64,000 bases of DNA from Holtiella tumoricola. Its GTDB lineage: Bacteria > Bacillota > Clostridia > Lachnospirales > Cellulosilyticaceae. A program made the translations under genes and the position numbers. Of this stretch, positions 9,255 through 18,880 are shown piece by piece (position 1 is the first letter of the stretch; every line of letters begins with the position of its first letter). The notes beneath the pieces are model-generated. The model searched no databases. It worked only from the letters and a program-made list of their open reading frames with translations, and had not been told where the DNA came from. The DNA is taken from positions 205,022-269,021 of the forward strand of contig NZ_JAQIFT010000040.1 of NCBI RefSeq assembly GCF_027857615.1, given 5' to 3'.

Positions 9255-10244
9255 TTAGTTTTGATAATTAATATCTTGTGTAGATACGTATGGGAATAGT
9301 TTGAGTTCTTTGCCCTCTAGTTGTTCTTTATGCATATCTATAGCATTGATTCGACTATTATCATGTGTTTTATAGTAGTAAATACCTTTTTCTAGATCCA
9401 TACAAGAAGAATATAAAGTTGAATCTTCTAGTCCCTCTTCTGTAATAACACCACCTTTTACCATCTTTACATAGTCAAGCATATGGAAAAATTGAGTTAG
9501 TGCTTGCATATCATTCTCTATTGTTGGCATTTGAGATCTAATATAAGCAATTCTTACAAATCTTGAAACAGAAGCAAAGTCTCCTGGTATACCTAATGTA
9601 CCTGCTCCAATACCTAAAGGTCTTAGTTCTTGGTTACTCCACATTGTTGCCTTAGGTTGATTTGGAGTAAGATGCATATATTCATTGAGGTTAGTTAAAT
9701 GCCAGTCAAATGTTGGGTTATTGGTCATAACACCAACAGGATTATCATGAACTGTAATTTTTTCTTTAGTTTTTTCAACTACTATAGACTTACCAGTTTT
9801 ATCCGCAATCATCCAATGTAGCATCGCAACAGGTGTTTTATCATTAATCGGTACATTTACAAATTCTATATTTTTAATTGCTTCTTTTACTTCATCCACT
9901 GTTTCATAGTTAGATAATACCCATTGGATAAAGTCATAAGGTGCAAGATTTATTTTATCTGGCACTCGCGTTTCTTCAAAATAAGCATACCCTGCAAAAT
10001 TTAAGCCTGCACAAGCTAATCCCGCTTCATTCATCGCATCCGCTATTGCAGGATGATTATCGATAACGGTTCCCATACCAATAATAGCACGTTTATTGAT
10101 AACCATATTACCCGTTACCTTATCTTGATATTGATAATTTCTTGGAATAATAATTCCTGATTGATTAAAAGTATAGGCTAGATCCATATTTCTTCCAAAA
10201 AACCATTTGTTTTCATTTGATTTTATACTTAATGCTGTACACAT
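9255..10244 (-). CDS. Linear amide C-N hydrolase (choloylglycine hydrolase / penicillin V acylase family)
   Basis: An Ntn-type hydrolase that cleaves linear amides such as conjugated bile salts, penicillin V or N-acyl homoserine lactones. The protein begins Met-Cys, so removal of Met exposes the nucleophile C2. All family catalytic positions appear at canonical numbers: R18 and D21 in FFGRNMD, N82, N175 in VMTNNP and R228 in ASVSRFV. Length 329 is normal and there is no signal peptide. Asn at position 82 is the residue more typical of bile salt hydrolases than of penicillin V acylases (Tyr), so bile salts are possible, but substrate loops cannot be judged by eye. It is followed upstream by a WYL-type regulator. 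Confidence 0.9.
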   Translation of the reverse strand: MCTALSIKSNENKWFFGRNMDLAYTFNQSGIIIPRNYQYQDKVTGNMVINKRAIIGMGTVIDNHPAIADAMNEAGLACAGLNFAGYAYFEETRVPDKINLAPYDFIQWVLSNYETVDEVKEAIKNIEFVNVPINDKTPVAMLHWMIADKTGKSIVVEKTKEKITVHDNPVGVMTNNPTFDWHLTNLNEYMHLTPNQPKATMWSNQELRPLGIGAGTLGIPGDFASVSRFVRIAYIRSQMPTIENDMQALTQFFHMLDYVKMVKGGVITEEGLEDSTLYSSCMDLEKGIYYYKTHDNSRINAIDMHKEQLEGKELKLFPYVSTQDINYQN

Positions 10245-10355
10245 ATTCTACCTCACTTTATATTTTTTAATTTTATATTTTATTTATTAAACTATTCCTT
10301 AATAAGTCTCTCCTAAAAATTTTCTCTCATTCTACTTATAAAACTTTAAGAACAA

Positions 10356-11006
10356 CTACAATAATTTTAAATTATCTTTATTTTCCTTGTACTGAATAAA
10401 CACTCCATCATAGCAATGAGAACTTTTTGAAGCTTGATATATATGATCCATTGAGATCAATTTATACGTTTTCGCGTAACAATAGAGATAGATTCCCTCC
10501 TTTTTTAAAACATAGCTAATAGGAACGGCTTCTATACTCATTTCTTTAAGTTCTAACTTCACAAATATCTTATCTTCTAAACATGAATTAATTACCTTAC
10601 ATACTTCTTTTTCACTAATTGCTTGTTGCTCATCTAGATCAATTATAAATCTTTGTTCTAAGTTACTTAATATCTGATCACATCGATTATGATTAACAAG
10701 TTTAAATTTCTCAATAAGATCTGATTTTTTTAAATGGCTTGCTATATTTTCAGATATATATAAGGATAATATTAAATCTTCATAATCATTTTCAGTTAAT
10801 ACATATTTAGCAATAATATAATTTCTGTCTAATTCTATTCCTCCACTTATCCCTCTATAAGAAATAATGGGAATTCCAAGAACTGATAATTTATCTAAAT
10901 CTCTTTGTATTGTTTTTTGAGAAACATTAAATTGCTCTGCTAGTTGTTTAATTGTAGTCTTAGAATTACATTTTAATAAGTAAAAGAGTATTTCTATCAA
11001 TCTCAT
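10356..11006 (-). CDS. HTH/WYL-domain transcriptional regulator
   Basis: A 216-residue DNA-binding regulator. Residues 1-60 form a DeoR/HTH_11 winged helix (TTIKQLAEQFNVSQKTIQRD). The C-terminal part, with AVPISYVLKKEGIYLYCYAK, resembles a shortened WYL effector domain. The usual WYL proteins are about 300 residues, so this one is small. It lies 111 bases upstream of the amidase on the same strand and is a candidate regulator of it. Ligand unknown. Confidence 0.8.
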   Translation of the reverse strand: MRLIEILFYLLKCNSKTTIKQLAEQFNVSQKTIQRDLDKLSVLGIPIISYRGISGGIELDRNYIIAKYVLTENDYEDLILSLYISENIASHLKKSDLIEKFKLVNHNRCDQILSNLEQRFIIDLDEQQAISEKEVCKVINSCLEDKIFVKLELKEMSIEAVPISYVLKKEGIYLYCYAKTYKLISMDHIYQASKSSHCYDGVFIQYKENKDNLKLL

Positions 11007-11128
11007 TGTTCTCTATCCTTTTCCACTTACATCAATCTCATATTTTGTTTTTTCTTATAAAGCATAGTATATACAGGATTTTTTATGAATCAACCTTCTT
11101 TAAAAGGTTTCTTATCTATCATAAAACT

Positions 11129-11155
11129 AAAATAGGACATATATAGTCCTATTTT
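11129..11155 (-). terminator. Terminator after the collagen-like gene
   Basis: A perfect 10-bp stem (AAAATAGGAC with GTCCTATTTT) and a 7-base loop lie just beyond the stop of the collagen-like gene. Confidence 0.7.
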
Positions 11156-11176
11156 ACACATTTTATATTTATTTAA

Positions 11177-12127
11177 TTATACCGTTGCAAAAGGTCTAAT
11201 GAATATACTTCCAATATAGCTTATAGGTGTAGTTAAAGAAGTAGCCATTTTTAGCTGCACACGACTATCTGTTGTTGCAATAACATAAAAACATGATGAA
11301 ACTGAACAAATAGAATTATTAGAGGTCTCATAACTTGCTGCTGACGTAGGAAACATAATTTGAAGTATACCATTAATATAAGGTGTTATCTGAAAATGAT
11401 TACTTTGATTAGATATACTTCCTTGAAGTGTATAGCATACCTCATAAACATAACCTGCTTTAACTGTTATAGTTGATCGATCGGCAGACAATGCTGTCAA
11501 CCCTCCTACATCATAATTTTTAATAAAAGTAATAAAATGATTAGAAGTTACTGCATCCGTAGTAATATATTGTGAGTATGCATTAAAAAATCCTCCTGTC
11601 ACTCCTTGAGGGCCAGTGGGACCAGTGGGTCCTGTAGCTCCCGTTATTCCTTCTAACCCTTGAGAACCAGTGGGTCCAGTGGCTCCCGTTATTCCTGCTA
11701 ACCCTTGAGAACCAGTGGGTCCAGTGGCTCCTGTGCCTCCCGTTATTCCTGCTAACCCTTGGGGACCGGTAGCTCCTGTGCCTCCCGTTATTCCTGCTAA
11801 CCCTTGAGGACCAGTGGCTCCTGTAGCTCCCGTTATCCCTGGTAACCCTTGAGAACCAGTAGGTCCAGTGGCTCCTGATATTCCTGGTAACCCTTGAGAA
11901 CCAGTAGGTCCAGTGGCTCCTGATATTCCTGGTAACCCTTGAGGACCTGTAGCTCCAGTAACTCCTGGTAATCCTTCAGGTCCGGTAGGACCAGTGGGAC
12001 CTGTAGCTCCTGTCTCGCCCTTATTTCCTTTTAATTCAATACAACAGCCGCAACAACAATTCCATACATCATCTCTACATATACTATAATCTTTCATACA
12101 TCTATTATAATAATGTTTTTTATACAT
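11177..12127 (-). CDS. Collagen-like BclA-type spore surface protein
   Basis: Probable exosporium or spore-coat filament protein. Residues 1-33 are rich in Tyr and Cys (WNCCCGCC), which could cross-link it to the spore surface. Residues 34 to about 180 are an unbroken Gly-X-Y collagen-like region dominated by GATGPTG, GSQGLPG and GITG units. Residues 181-316 form a beta-rich C-terminal domain like the TNF-like trimerisation domain of BclA (QITPYINGILQIMFP, FIRPFATV). AGGAG lies seven bases before ATG. No secretion signal is seen, as expected for proteins made in the mother cell. The repeat region contains exact 45-base tandem copies, so its length probably varies among strains. Confidence 0.9.
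   Translation of the reverse strand: MYKKHYYNRCMKDYSICRDDVWNCCCGCCIELKGNKGETGATGPTGPTGPEGLPGVTGATGPQGLPGISGATGPTGSQGLPGISGATGPTGSQGLPGITGATGATGPQGLAGITGGTGATGPQGLAGITGGTGATGPTGSQGLAGITGATGPTGSQGLEGITGATGPTGPTGPQGVTGGFFNAYSQYITTDAVTSNHFITFIKNYDVGGLTALSADRSTITVKAGYVYEVCYTLQGSISNQSNHFQITPYINGILQIMFPTSAASYETSNNSICSVSSCFYVIATTDSRVQLKMATSLTTPISYIGSIFIRPFATV
11838..11927. repeat. 45-base exact tandem repeat inside the collagen-like region
   Basis: Two identical adjacent 45-base units (11838-11882 and 11883-11927) each encode 15 residues, five Gly-X-Y triplets. Diverged copies continue on both sides from about 11640 to 11990. In-frame expansion or contraction by slippage would keep the gene intact. 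Confidence 0.8.
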
Positions 12128-12277
12128 AGCATATCTCCTATTGTTTAATATAATACATTATATTACTACAATAAAATTTTGTTCTGCACTTCTCCTATGT
12201 ACGACATTTTTTATCTATTTAAATAATAAAATCTTCCAAAGTATTACATTTTTAGAAAGCATGTATTTACTTTATGG

Positions 12278-13015
12278 TTATTCTTTCATATATAACGAAT
12301 AGGCCTTACCTGTATACTTTTTAAAACACTTCCCAAAATAGTTGGAATCAGGTATACCTACTTCTTTTGCTGCGCAATACATCATTACTTCACGTCTGGC
12401 TAATTGCTTAGCCTTCTCCATTCTACATTCCGTTAAGAAATCAATAAAACTATCGCCAACTTCTGCTTTAAATATTCTACTTAAATAGCTTGGATTAAAT
12501 CCAAAATGCATGGCAGTTGAGGTTAGATTCAAATCTGGATCCATATAATGTGCTAATATGTATTGTTTGATTTGATGAATGACTTCATGGCCTATACATT
12601 CATCTTTTACGTCTTCGTCCATCATTTTTTCTTCAACTTCATGATCTAGTTCACTCTTGATTTTCTCTAATACGGTTTGTATATCCGTTTGGGCAACAGG
12701 TTTTAGAAGATAGTCCTTAACACCAATTCGAATACACTCTCTTGCATATTTAAATTCATCAAAGGCTGTTAATATAATAATCTTTAGCTTGGGATAACGT
12801 TCAATTGCTAACTTAGCAAATTCAATGCCATTCATAAAAGGCATTCTAATATCTACAAAAACAATATGAGGTTTTAGATCATCAATAATATTAATAGCCT
12901 CTACACCACTTGCAGCTTCTCCTACCACCTCAACATCTAAGTTCGTCCAGCTAATTTTAATTTTGAGTAAGTTTCTAATGGATGTTTCATCATCTATAAT
13001 CATGATTTTATACAT
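12278..13015 (-). CDS. Response regulator with AraC-type DNA-binding domain
   Basis: A 245-residue regulator paired with the kinase 11 bases upstream. The receiver domain (1-120) has D8/D9, phospho-acceptor D55 (VFVDIRMPFMNG) and K at LLKPVAQTD. The C-terminal 100 residues hold two AraC helix-turn-helix motifs (NLTSTAMHFGFNPSYLSRIF, MYCAAKEVGIPDSNYFGKCF). It lacks the long middle region of the other YesN proteins in this window. It probably controls the adjacent GH3/importer operon. Confidence 0.93.
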   Translation of the reverse strand: MYKIMIIDDETSIRNLLKIKISWTNLDVEVVGEAASGVEAINIIDDLKPHIVFVDIRMPFMNGIEFAKLAIERYPKLKIIILTAFDEFKYARECIRIGVKDYLLKPVAQTDIQTVLEKIKSELDHEVEEKMMDEDVKDECIGHEVIHQIKQYILAHYMDPDLNLTSTAMHFGFNPSYLSRIFKAEVGDSFIDFLTECRMEKAKQLARREVMMYCAAKEVGIPDSNYFGKCFKKYTGKAYSLYMKE

Positions 13016-13026
13016 GAACTTTCCCC

Positions 13027-14733
13027 CTAGATAACTGGTATGATAATTTCTATTTCTGTAAAAACACCTACTTCACTTCTAACCTTAAAGACATCTTCTT
13101 TACTGTAATAATAACGAATTCTTTCAATAGTACCTTTGAGACCAAAGCTTTTATGCTCTTTAGAATTCATAATGGTATGTAGTTGCTCCACATCTATGCC
13201 AATTCCACTATCATAAACTTTGATATGAATCTGACCTTCTAACTTCTCAACTGTAATTTTAATAAGTCCTTTCTCCCCTTTAGGTCTTAATCCATGATAC
13301 AGACTATTTTCCACCAAGGGCTGTAGAATTAACTTAGGTATTTTAACATCTAATAGATCGTCTTGAATATTATATTCATCTTCAAAAACCTCTTCATAAC
13401 GTAACTTTTGAAGACTTAAGTAGTCTTTAATAATTTCAATTTCACCTTTAATCGTTATTTCTCTACTTCCTTTGCTTAAAAACTTTCTATAAAAGCTTCC
13501 TAATGTTTCTAAAGCCTGGTAAACATGGATTGCATCATTTTCAAGTGCGAGATAAGCAATGGTATCTAACGTATTGTATAGAAAATGAGGTTTAATTTGT
13601 TCTTGCAATACTTCTAGTTCTGCTTTTTGGATAAACTTCTCTTTGTTAATAAGCTGAGTGATCAAGTCATTCATTTCCTTAATCATTCCATTATAGCTTT
13701 CTTTTAAATCCCCTATTTCATCATTGGCAACTGACAAAGATACTTTTTGAACCTTTCCTTGTTTAAAGCTTTTCATCGTTGCAACCAATTTTTCTATAGG
13801 ATTGGTAATAAATATAGATATAAAAACACCTATCATACTCATTGCTATTAACGTAAGTATTAAAATACTCCCAATAATCCAACCTGCTTCTTTGGAAATC
13901 ATCTTACTAATTCCTATCTTTTCAACTGCAATAAGTGTAATAGGCATATTCTCTATTGGGTATAACCCTGTAACATTTTCATTTACTATAAATCCTTCTT
14001 TGTATTGAACATAGTACTTCTGCTCTAGTGCCAAATCTCCAATTTGTTCTATACTTAAGTTGCCACAAAAAAGCTTATTACCATAAGCATAGCCAAAGCT
14101 TTTATTCCCGCCTATCATGTCTTTATATGTACTTGTAAAAATGCTTTTAGACACATTAATAATGAGCATCCCTTTAGGTTGTTGTGTTTCGATATCATTC
14201 ATTAAACGAATAAAGGATATTACCTGCTCTTTTCCACTAAATGCCCCTTCTCCGTCTAGACGTATCCTATAACCACCTGCAGCTTGAACAATTTCATCAT
14301 ACCATTGGTGTTCTTGTATTCTTGCCGAATCTAACTTAACCGTATTACGGCTTACGTTAATATAGCCCCCTTCTTTATTGAAGACATAGATAGAATTAAT
14401 ATGGTTAAAAGTATTCATTAAATCAAACAAAGCGCTTTTAGCTTCTTGTGCATGACGCACGCCCTCTTTATAGCCATTATCTAAGTATTTATTAATGATA
14501 CTATCTGTAAGAATTAACTTGCTGACATTATTAATCGTCACAAATTCTGTCTCCAGATTATTCCCAACAGCGGTCATGGTATTCAAATTATTTTCGAAGG
14601 CATATTGTACCATATTGCGTTTTAAAACGAAGGCATAGACCATAAAAAATATAATCATATAACTCATAATAATAAAAAGAAATAAGTACTTGATTTTTTG
14701 CTTAAGTTTTAAGTCTAAAAAGCGTTTGAACAA
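13027..14733 (-). CDS. Sensor histidine kinase, YesM type with extracellular sensor domain
   Basis: A 568-residue membrane kinase. TTG 14733 is the start, supported by AAGGAGG seven bases upstream and the KRFLDLKLKQKIKYLFLFIIMSY opening. The first helix is at about 16-37, an extracellular Cache-like domain at about 40-285, the second helix near 286-310, HAMP to 365 (NPIEKLVATMKSFKQG), and phospho-acceptor H383 in QIKPHFLYNTLD. The ATPase shows VENSLYHGL and VYDSGIGI. It is co-transcribed with the regulator that follows. Confidence 0.92.
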   Translation of the reverse strand: MFKRFLDLKLKQKIKYLFLFIIMSYMIIFFMVYAFVLKRNMVQYAFENNLNTMTAVGNNLETEFVTINNVSKLILTDSIINKYLDNGYKEGVRHAQEAKSALFDLMNTFNHINSIYVFNKEGGYINVSRNTVKLDSARIQEHQWYDEIVQAAGGYRIRLDGEGAFSGKEQVISFIRLMNDIETQQPKGMLIINVSKSIFTSTYKDMIGGNKSFGYAYGNKLFCGNLSIEQIGDLALEQKYYVQYKEGFIVNENVTGLYPIENMPITLIAVEKIGISKMISKEAGWIIGSILILTLIAMSMIGVFISIFITNPIEKLVATMKSFKQGKVQKVSLSVANDEIGDLKESYNGMIKEMNDLITQLINKEKFIQKAELEVLQEQIKPHFLYNTLDTIAYLALENDAIHVYQALETLGSFYRKFLSKGSREITIKGEIEIIKDYLSLQKLRYEEVFEDEYNIQDDLLDVKIPKLILQPLVENSLYHGLRPKGEKGLIKITVEKLEGQIHIKVYDSGIGIDVEQLHTIMNSKEHKSFGLKGTIERIRYYYSKEDVFKVRSEVGVFTEIEIIIPVI

Positions 14734-14904
14734 CCTTTTGCCTCCTTTTATGTCCCTTACCCTTTTCTTATTGCATGATAAGTATATTTTAACATAATTT
14801 AACTTTAAATTTTATATTTTTTATAATATTTATACATATATATTCTATACAAATGTATCAATATCTCTAATAACGTATTCCATTTCATCACTTAAGCTTA
14901 TAAA

Positions 14905-14946
14905 AAGAGGCTAGAAAAATGTTCTATCCATTTTATCTAGCCTCTT
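14905..14946 (-). terminator. Terminator of the GH3/importer operon
   Basis: A perfect 11-bp stem (AAGAGGCTAGA with TCTAGCCTCTT) is followed on the minus strand by TTT-rich sequence, just beyond the GH3 stop codon. Confidence 0.85.
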
Positions 14947-14951
14947 AGGGT

Positions 14952-17063
14952 TTATTTAAATATTACATTTACTTGTACGGGTTTCATCTTTGTAAGTTCT
15001 TCACTTCTAGTATCCGGTTGACTTGTTCCAACAAAAAGGCTAAAAGTAGATGAATCATAACGTCTTTCACCTTTTGCATCAACTATTGTAAAAGCATTCC
15101 ATGGAATGGTTAACTTTACTTCTTCCTTTGCTCTTCCTTTAAGCGCTACACGTTTAAACGCACAGAGGCTTGTATTAAACACAGCATATTGAGAGGTCTC
15201 ATTTTTGACATAGACTTGTAAAACCTCTTCTGTATCATATAAGCTATCATTAAAAAGTTTAACGAGAAGTTCTACATCGTGTCCAACCTCTAACGGACTC
15301 ATAATTTGGGCCTCTTCACAGAACACTTTACCATAGGATAGGCCATAGCCAAATGGATATAAAGGTTGGTCTTTCATATAACGATAAGTTCTACCTTCCA
15401 TAGCATAATCTGTAAATGCAGGAAGCTGGTCTGATGATTGATAGAATGTAACAGGAAGCTTACCTGATGGAGAAGTTTTGCCAAACAAAATATCTGCAAC
15501 AGCTTTACCACCTCTTGCACCTGGATACCACACCTGCAAAATGCCCTTGCAATGGGCCTGGGCATAGCTTAAGTTCATTGCACTTCCTGTCATCATACAT
15601 AAAATTACAGGTTTGCCTATTGCAACAACCCTTTCAAGAAGCTTCTTTTGAACTTGTGGAAGTTCTAAATCCTTTTTATCACCTGAACCCACTTCATTAC
15701 CTTGGTCAAACTCCTCACCCTCCAGTGTCTCATCTAATCCAAGACATAAAATGACTACATCACTATGCTCTGCCACACTTAGTGCTTCACATATTCTATC
15801 ATGTTCCATGGCTAAACCTTCTGTTTGCCTTTTTATGAGCTCACAACCTTTGGCAAATAAAACTCGTACTTCATCACCTACTTCATCTTGAATTCCCTCT
15901 AATAGGGTAATATATCTAGAGGACGTGCCGTAGTAATTCCCTTTTAACGCTAGACGACTATTGGCATTAGGTCCTATTACACCAATGGTTTTAAGCTGTT
16001 TTTTATTAAGAGGAAGGATGTTCTCATTCTTAAGAAGTACCACACTTTTTCTAGCAGCTTCTACTGCTAGATCAATATGTTCTTGGCATTCTACCTTGTC
16101 AAATGAAATCGTATCATATTCACAGTCTTCAAATAAACCTAGCTTAAATCGTGTTGTAAAAAGTCTCTCAGCTGCTTTTGTAATCTGTTCTTCTGGAATA
16201 AGCCCATTTTGATTTGCCATCATCACGTGCAAATAAGTATTCCCGCAATTGAGATCACAGCCAGCATCCATTGCTAAAGCTGCCGATTCTTCTGGTGTAG
16301 ATGTGACATGATGGTGCATATGGAAATCTTTTATGGCCCAGCAATCTGATACAAAATGCCCATTAAACTGCCACTGTCCCCTTAAAATATCTTGAATGAG
16401 GAAATAACTTCCACAGCAAGGTTCTCCATTGGTTCTATTATAAGCACCCATGACACTTTCTACTTGCCCTTCCTTGACACAAGCTTCAAATGCTGGCAAA
16501 TAGGTTTCCCATAAATCTTTTGGACTTACCTGTGCATCAAACTCATGCCTCAAATCCTCTGGACCACTATGAACAGCAAAATGTTTTGCACAAGCTGCCA
16601 CTTTCATATGCTCTCCATGACCTTGAAGCCCTTTAATAAAAGCTACCCCTAGCCGACTTGTAAGGTATGGATCTTCTCCATAGGTTTCATGGCCCCGCCC
16701 CCATCTTGGATCTCTAAAAATATTAATATTAGGTGACCAAAAAGTCAGCCCCTTATAAATATCACGATCACCATGACGTGCACTTTCGTTATATTTTGCC
16801 CGTCCCTCTTCGGCAATAGCACTTGCTACTTGCTCTAAAAATTGTTCATCAAACATTGCTGCAAGCCCTATAGCTTGTGGAAAGCTCGTTGCTGTTCCTG
16901 CTCTAGCTACTCCATGTAATGCTTCATTCCACCAGTTATAAGCTGGTATATTAAGCCTTGGTATTGCTGGAGCATTATACGTAAGCTGGCTTGCCTTTTC
17001 TTCTAAAGTCATTTGTGAAACTAATTGAACCGCCTTTTCCTTGCATACTACATCATTAAACAT
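14952..17063 (-). CDS. Glycoside hydrolase family 3 (beta-xylosidase/beta-glucosidase type)
   Basis: A 703-residue cytoplasmic exo-glycosidase with no signal peptide. The N-terminal barrel starts LVSQMTLEEKASQLTYNAPAIPRL and contains YNWWNEALHGVARAG and KHFAVHSGPE. The likely nucleophile is D240 in GHFVSDCWAIKDF. The alpha/beta sandwich has GLDETLEGEEFDQ, and the C-terminal fibronectin-III-like domain follows GRTYRYMKDQPLYPFGYGLSYG. The NWWNEALHGVAR and SDCWA forms are commonest in the beta-xylosidase branch, but substrate cannot be fixed by eye. It is the last gene of an operon with two permeases and a binding protein, 11 bases after the permease stop. Confidence 0.92.
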   Translation of the reverse strand: MFNDVVCKEKAVQLVSQMTLEEKASQLTYNAPAIPRLNIPAYNWWNEALHGVARAGTATSFPQAIGLAAMFDEQFLEQVASAIAEEGRAKYNESARHGDRDIYKGLTFWSPNINIFRDPRWGRGHETYGEDPYLTSRLGVAFIKGLQGHGEHMKVAACAKHFAVHSGPEDLRHEFDAQVSPKDLWETYLPAFEACVKEGQVESVMGAYNRTNGEPCCGSYFLIQDILRGQWQFNGHFVSDCWAIKDFHMHHHVTSTPEESAALAMDAGCDLNCGNTYLHVMMANQNGLIPEEQITKAAERLFTTRFKLGLFEDCEYDTISFDKVECQEHIDLAVEAARKSVVLLKNENILPLNKKQLKTIGVIGPNANSRLALKGNYYGTSSRYITLLEGIQDEVGDEVRVLFAKGCELIKRQTEGLAMEHDRICEALSVAEHSDVVILCLGLDETLEGEEFDQGNEVGSGDKKDLELPQVQKKLLERVVAIGKPVILCMMTGSAMNLSYAQAHCKGILQVWYPGARGGKAVADILFGKTSPSGKLPVTFYQSSDQLPAFTDYAMEGRTYRYMKDQPLYPFGYGLSYGKVFCEEAQIMSPLEVGHDVELLVKLFNDSLYDTEEVLQVYVKNETSQYAVFNTSLCAFKRVALKGRAKEEVKLTIPWNAFTIVDAKGERRYDSSTFSLFVGTSQPDTRSEELTKMKPVQVNVIFK

Positions 17064-17074
17064 ATGTAATCCCC

Positions 17075-17902
17075 CTATCCTTTGACTGCGCCTACAAGTA
17101 AGCTTTCTTGAATTTTTTTATTCATAAAACAATAAACAATTAATGTTGGGAAAGTTGCAATGACAAGTGCTGCACCTATTGGCCCCCAATCTGTTGTATA
17201 GGCACCACATAAGGTCTGTATCCCAACTGACAATGTTCTATATTTAGAACTACTAATAAAAATAACAGCAAACATAAGCTCGTTCCAAGCTTGCAAGAAA
17301 ACAAAAATACCAATAGTTGAAAGCGCTGGCTTCATAAGTGGTAAAATAATTCTAAAAAAGATGCCATATACACTACATCCATCAATACAAGCTGATTCTT
17401 CTAACTCTCTGGGAATGCTCTGCATAAAACTTCCACTAATCAGGATTGCCATGGACAAAGCAAAAGCCGAGTACGGCAAAATCAATGCTTGATAAGAATC
17501 TAGCATTTTCAAATTACGTAGAATAATAAATACAGGAAGTATGGCCGCATGGATAGAAACTGTAAGCCCTAGCATAAAAACCATGTTCATTACTTTTTGG
17601 CCTCTCCAAATCATTCTTGTTAATGCATAAGTTGCCATTAAGGCTAACATAGTTGTAAGTAAAATGGTTCCACCTGTTACAATCACACTATTAAAAAAAT
17701 AACGTCCCATGTTACCTGTTGTTAATGCTTCGCTATAGTTAGACCAAAGCCAATTTCTAGGTAATCCTATTATATTTTGCCCAAAGATTTCTGAGTTATC
17801 TTTTAGTGAGAAAGTAAACATCCAATAGAGAGGAAAAAGTTGAATTGCAGCCCATACTATAAGAATAACAAAAACTATTTTTTTTCCTAGACTTGACTTC
17901 AT
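17075..17902 (-). CDS. Carbohydrate ABC transporter permease, MalG type
   Basis: A 275-residue inner-membrane permease. The N-terminal helix (IVFVILIVWAAIQLFPLYWMF) and linker NSEIFGQNIIGLPRN are typical. The EAA loop (LEESACIDGCSVYGIFFRIILPLMKPALS) lies near residues 169-197. The C-terminus QESLLVGAVKG is the family ending. It starts one base after the stop of the partner permease, so translation is coupled. Confidence 0.93.
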   Translation of the reverse strand: MKSSLGKKIVFVILIVWAAIQLFPLYWMFTFSLKDNSEIFGQNIIGLPRNWLWSNYSEALTTGNMGRYFFNSVIVTGGTILLTTMLALMATYALTRMIWRGQKVMNMVFMLGLTVSIHAAILPVFIILRNLKMLDSYQALILPYSAFALSMAILISGSFMQSIPRELEESACIDGCSVYGIFFRIILPLMKPALSTIGIFVFLQAWNELMFAVIFISSSKYRTLSVGIQTLCGAYTTDWGPIGAALVIATFPTLIVYCFMNKKIQESLLVGAVKG

Positions 17903-18784
17903 TTATTCCACCTCCGTCTTAAATGTTTTCTTTATTAAAATAGAAAAGAAGAAACATAAGAAGATAATACAAAGAGCAATGGCACTTCCTACACCATAGC
18001 GATTACGCCCAAAAATCATAGAGACCATCAAAGTACTTGGTACCTCACTGGCATGGGCTGGACCTCCATTGGTTAGCACATAAATCAAGTCAAAAGCCTT
18101 TAACGAGCCTGTTACTGCAAAAATAACACATACTTGGATGATAGGCTTGATAAGTGGGATGATAATATATTTACATGTTTGCCAGTAAGATGCACCATCT
18201 ATAACAGCTGCTTCTCTTACATCATTTGAAATAGACTTAATACCAGCATAGAGTAGAAGCATGTGATACCCTACGTATTGCCACAATATAGGTACAAAAA
18301 CAGCCAGTAATGCGGTCTTCGGATCACCTAACCATACACGCGTCAGGTGATTTAATCCTAAAGCATTTAATCCACTATTAATAATACCGTAGTCAGGGTT
18401 ATAAATCTTCGCCCATAACTGCCCAATAACAACGGTTGAGATTAATACGGGAATAAAGAAAACCGTTACAAAAAACCTTTCTCCTTTAATACCTCTTGCA
18501 AGGGCAAGGGCTAAAAACAATGAAAGTGGTAACTGAATAAAAACAGATAACACTGCCAAAATACATACATTTGAAAGGGCTTTAGGAAAGGCAATAGACT
18601 TGCTTGTAAAAAGGGTTATATAGTTTTCTAAGCCTACAAAATTTCCTGTTGTAATACCATCCCAGTTTAATAAACTATAGTATGCTGACATAAAAATAGG
18701 AATAATAATAATCATAAAAAAGAGTATTGCTGCTGGTGCTATGAATATAAAAATGGCTAACTTATTACGCATCACTTTATCCAT
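17903..18784 (-). CDS. Carbohydrate ABC transporter permease, MalF/UgpA type
   Basis: A 293-residue permease partner. It has six predicted helices, beginning NKLAIFIFIAPAAILFFMIIIIP, and the EAA loop (VREAAVIDGASYWQTCKYIIIPLIKP) around residues 188-215, followed by the family phrase LTNGGPAHAS. It comes about 100 bases after the binding-protein gene with a strong hairpin in between. No ATPase is encoded nearby. Confidence 0.93.
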   Translation of the reverse strand: MDKVMRNKLAIFIFIAPAAILFFMIIIIPIFMSAYYSLLNWDGITTGNFVGLENYITLFTSKSIAFPKALSNVCILAVLSVFIQLPLSLFLALALARGIKGERFFVTVFFIPVLISTVVIGQLWAKIYNPDYGIINSGLNALGLNHLTRVWLGDPKTALLAVFVPILWQYVGYHMLLLYAGIKSISNDVREAAVIDGASYWQTCKYIIIPLIKPIIQVCVIFAVTGSLKAFDLIYVLTNGGPAHASEVPSTLMVSMIFGRNRYGVGSAIALCIIFLCFFFSILIKKTFKTEVE

Positions 18785-18835
18785 GTATGACTTCCCCCTT
18801 AGTTAAAATGGCTCTCTCTATTTTCTTCTATTGCT

Positions 18836-18871
18836 AAAAAGGTACTTCTATAGGACTAGAAGTACCTTTTT
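18836..18871 (-). terminator. Intercistronic hairpin between binding protein and permease
   Basis: A perfect 15-bp stem (18836-18850 with 18857-18871), loop of six bases, lies 10 bases beyond the binding-protein stop. A run of T follows on the minus strand. Partial termination or 3' protection of the binding-protein mRNA is likely. Confidence 0.8.
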
Positions 18872-18880
18872 ATACCTTGT

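Noticed and set aside
11600..12030. Repeat cluster that might be taken for a CRISPR array
   Set aside because: Repeats are in frame, without unique spacers, and encode Gly-X-Y collagen triplets.
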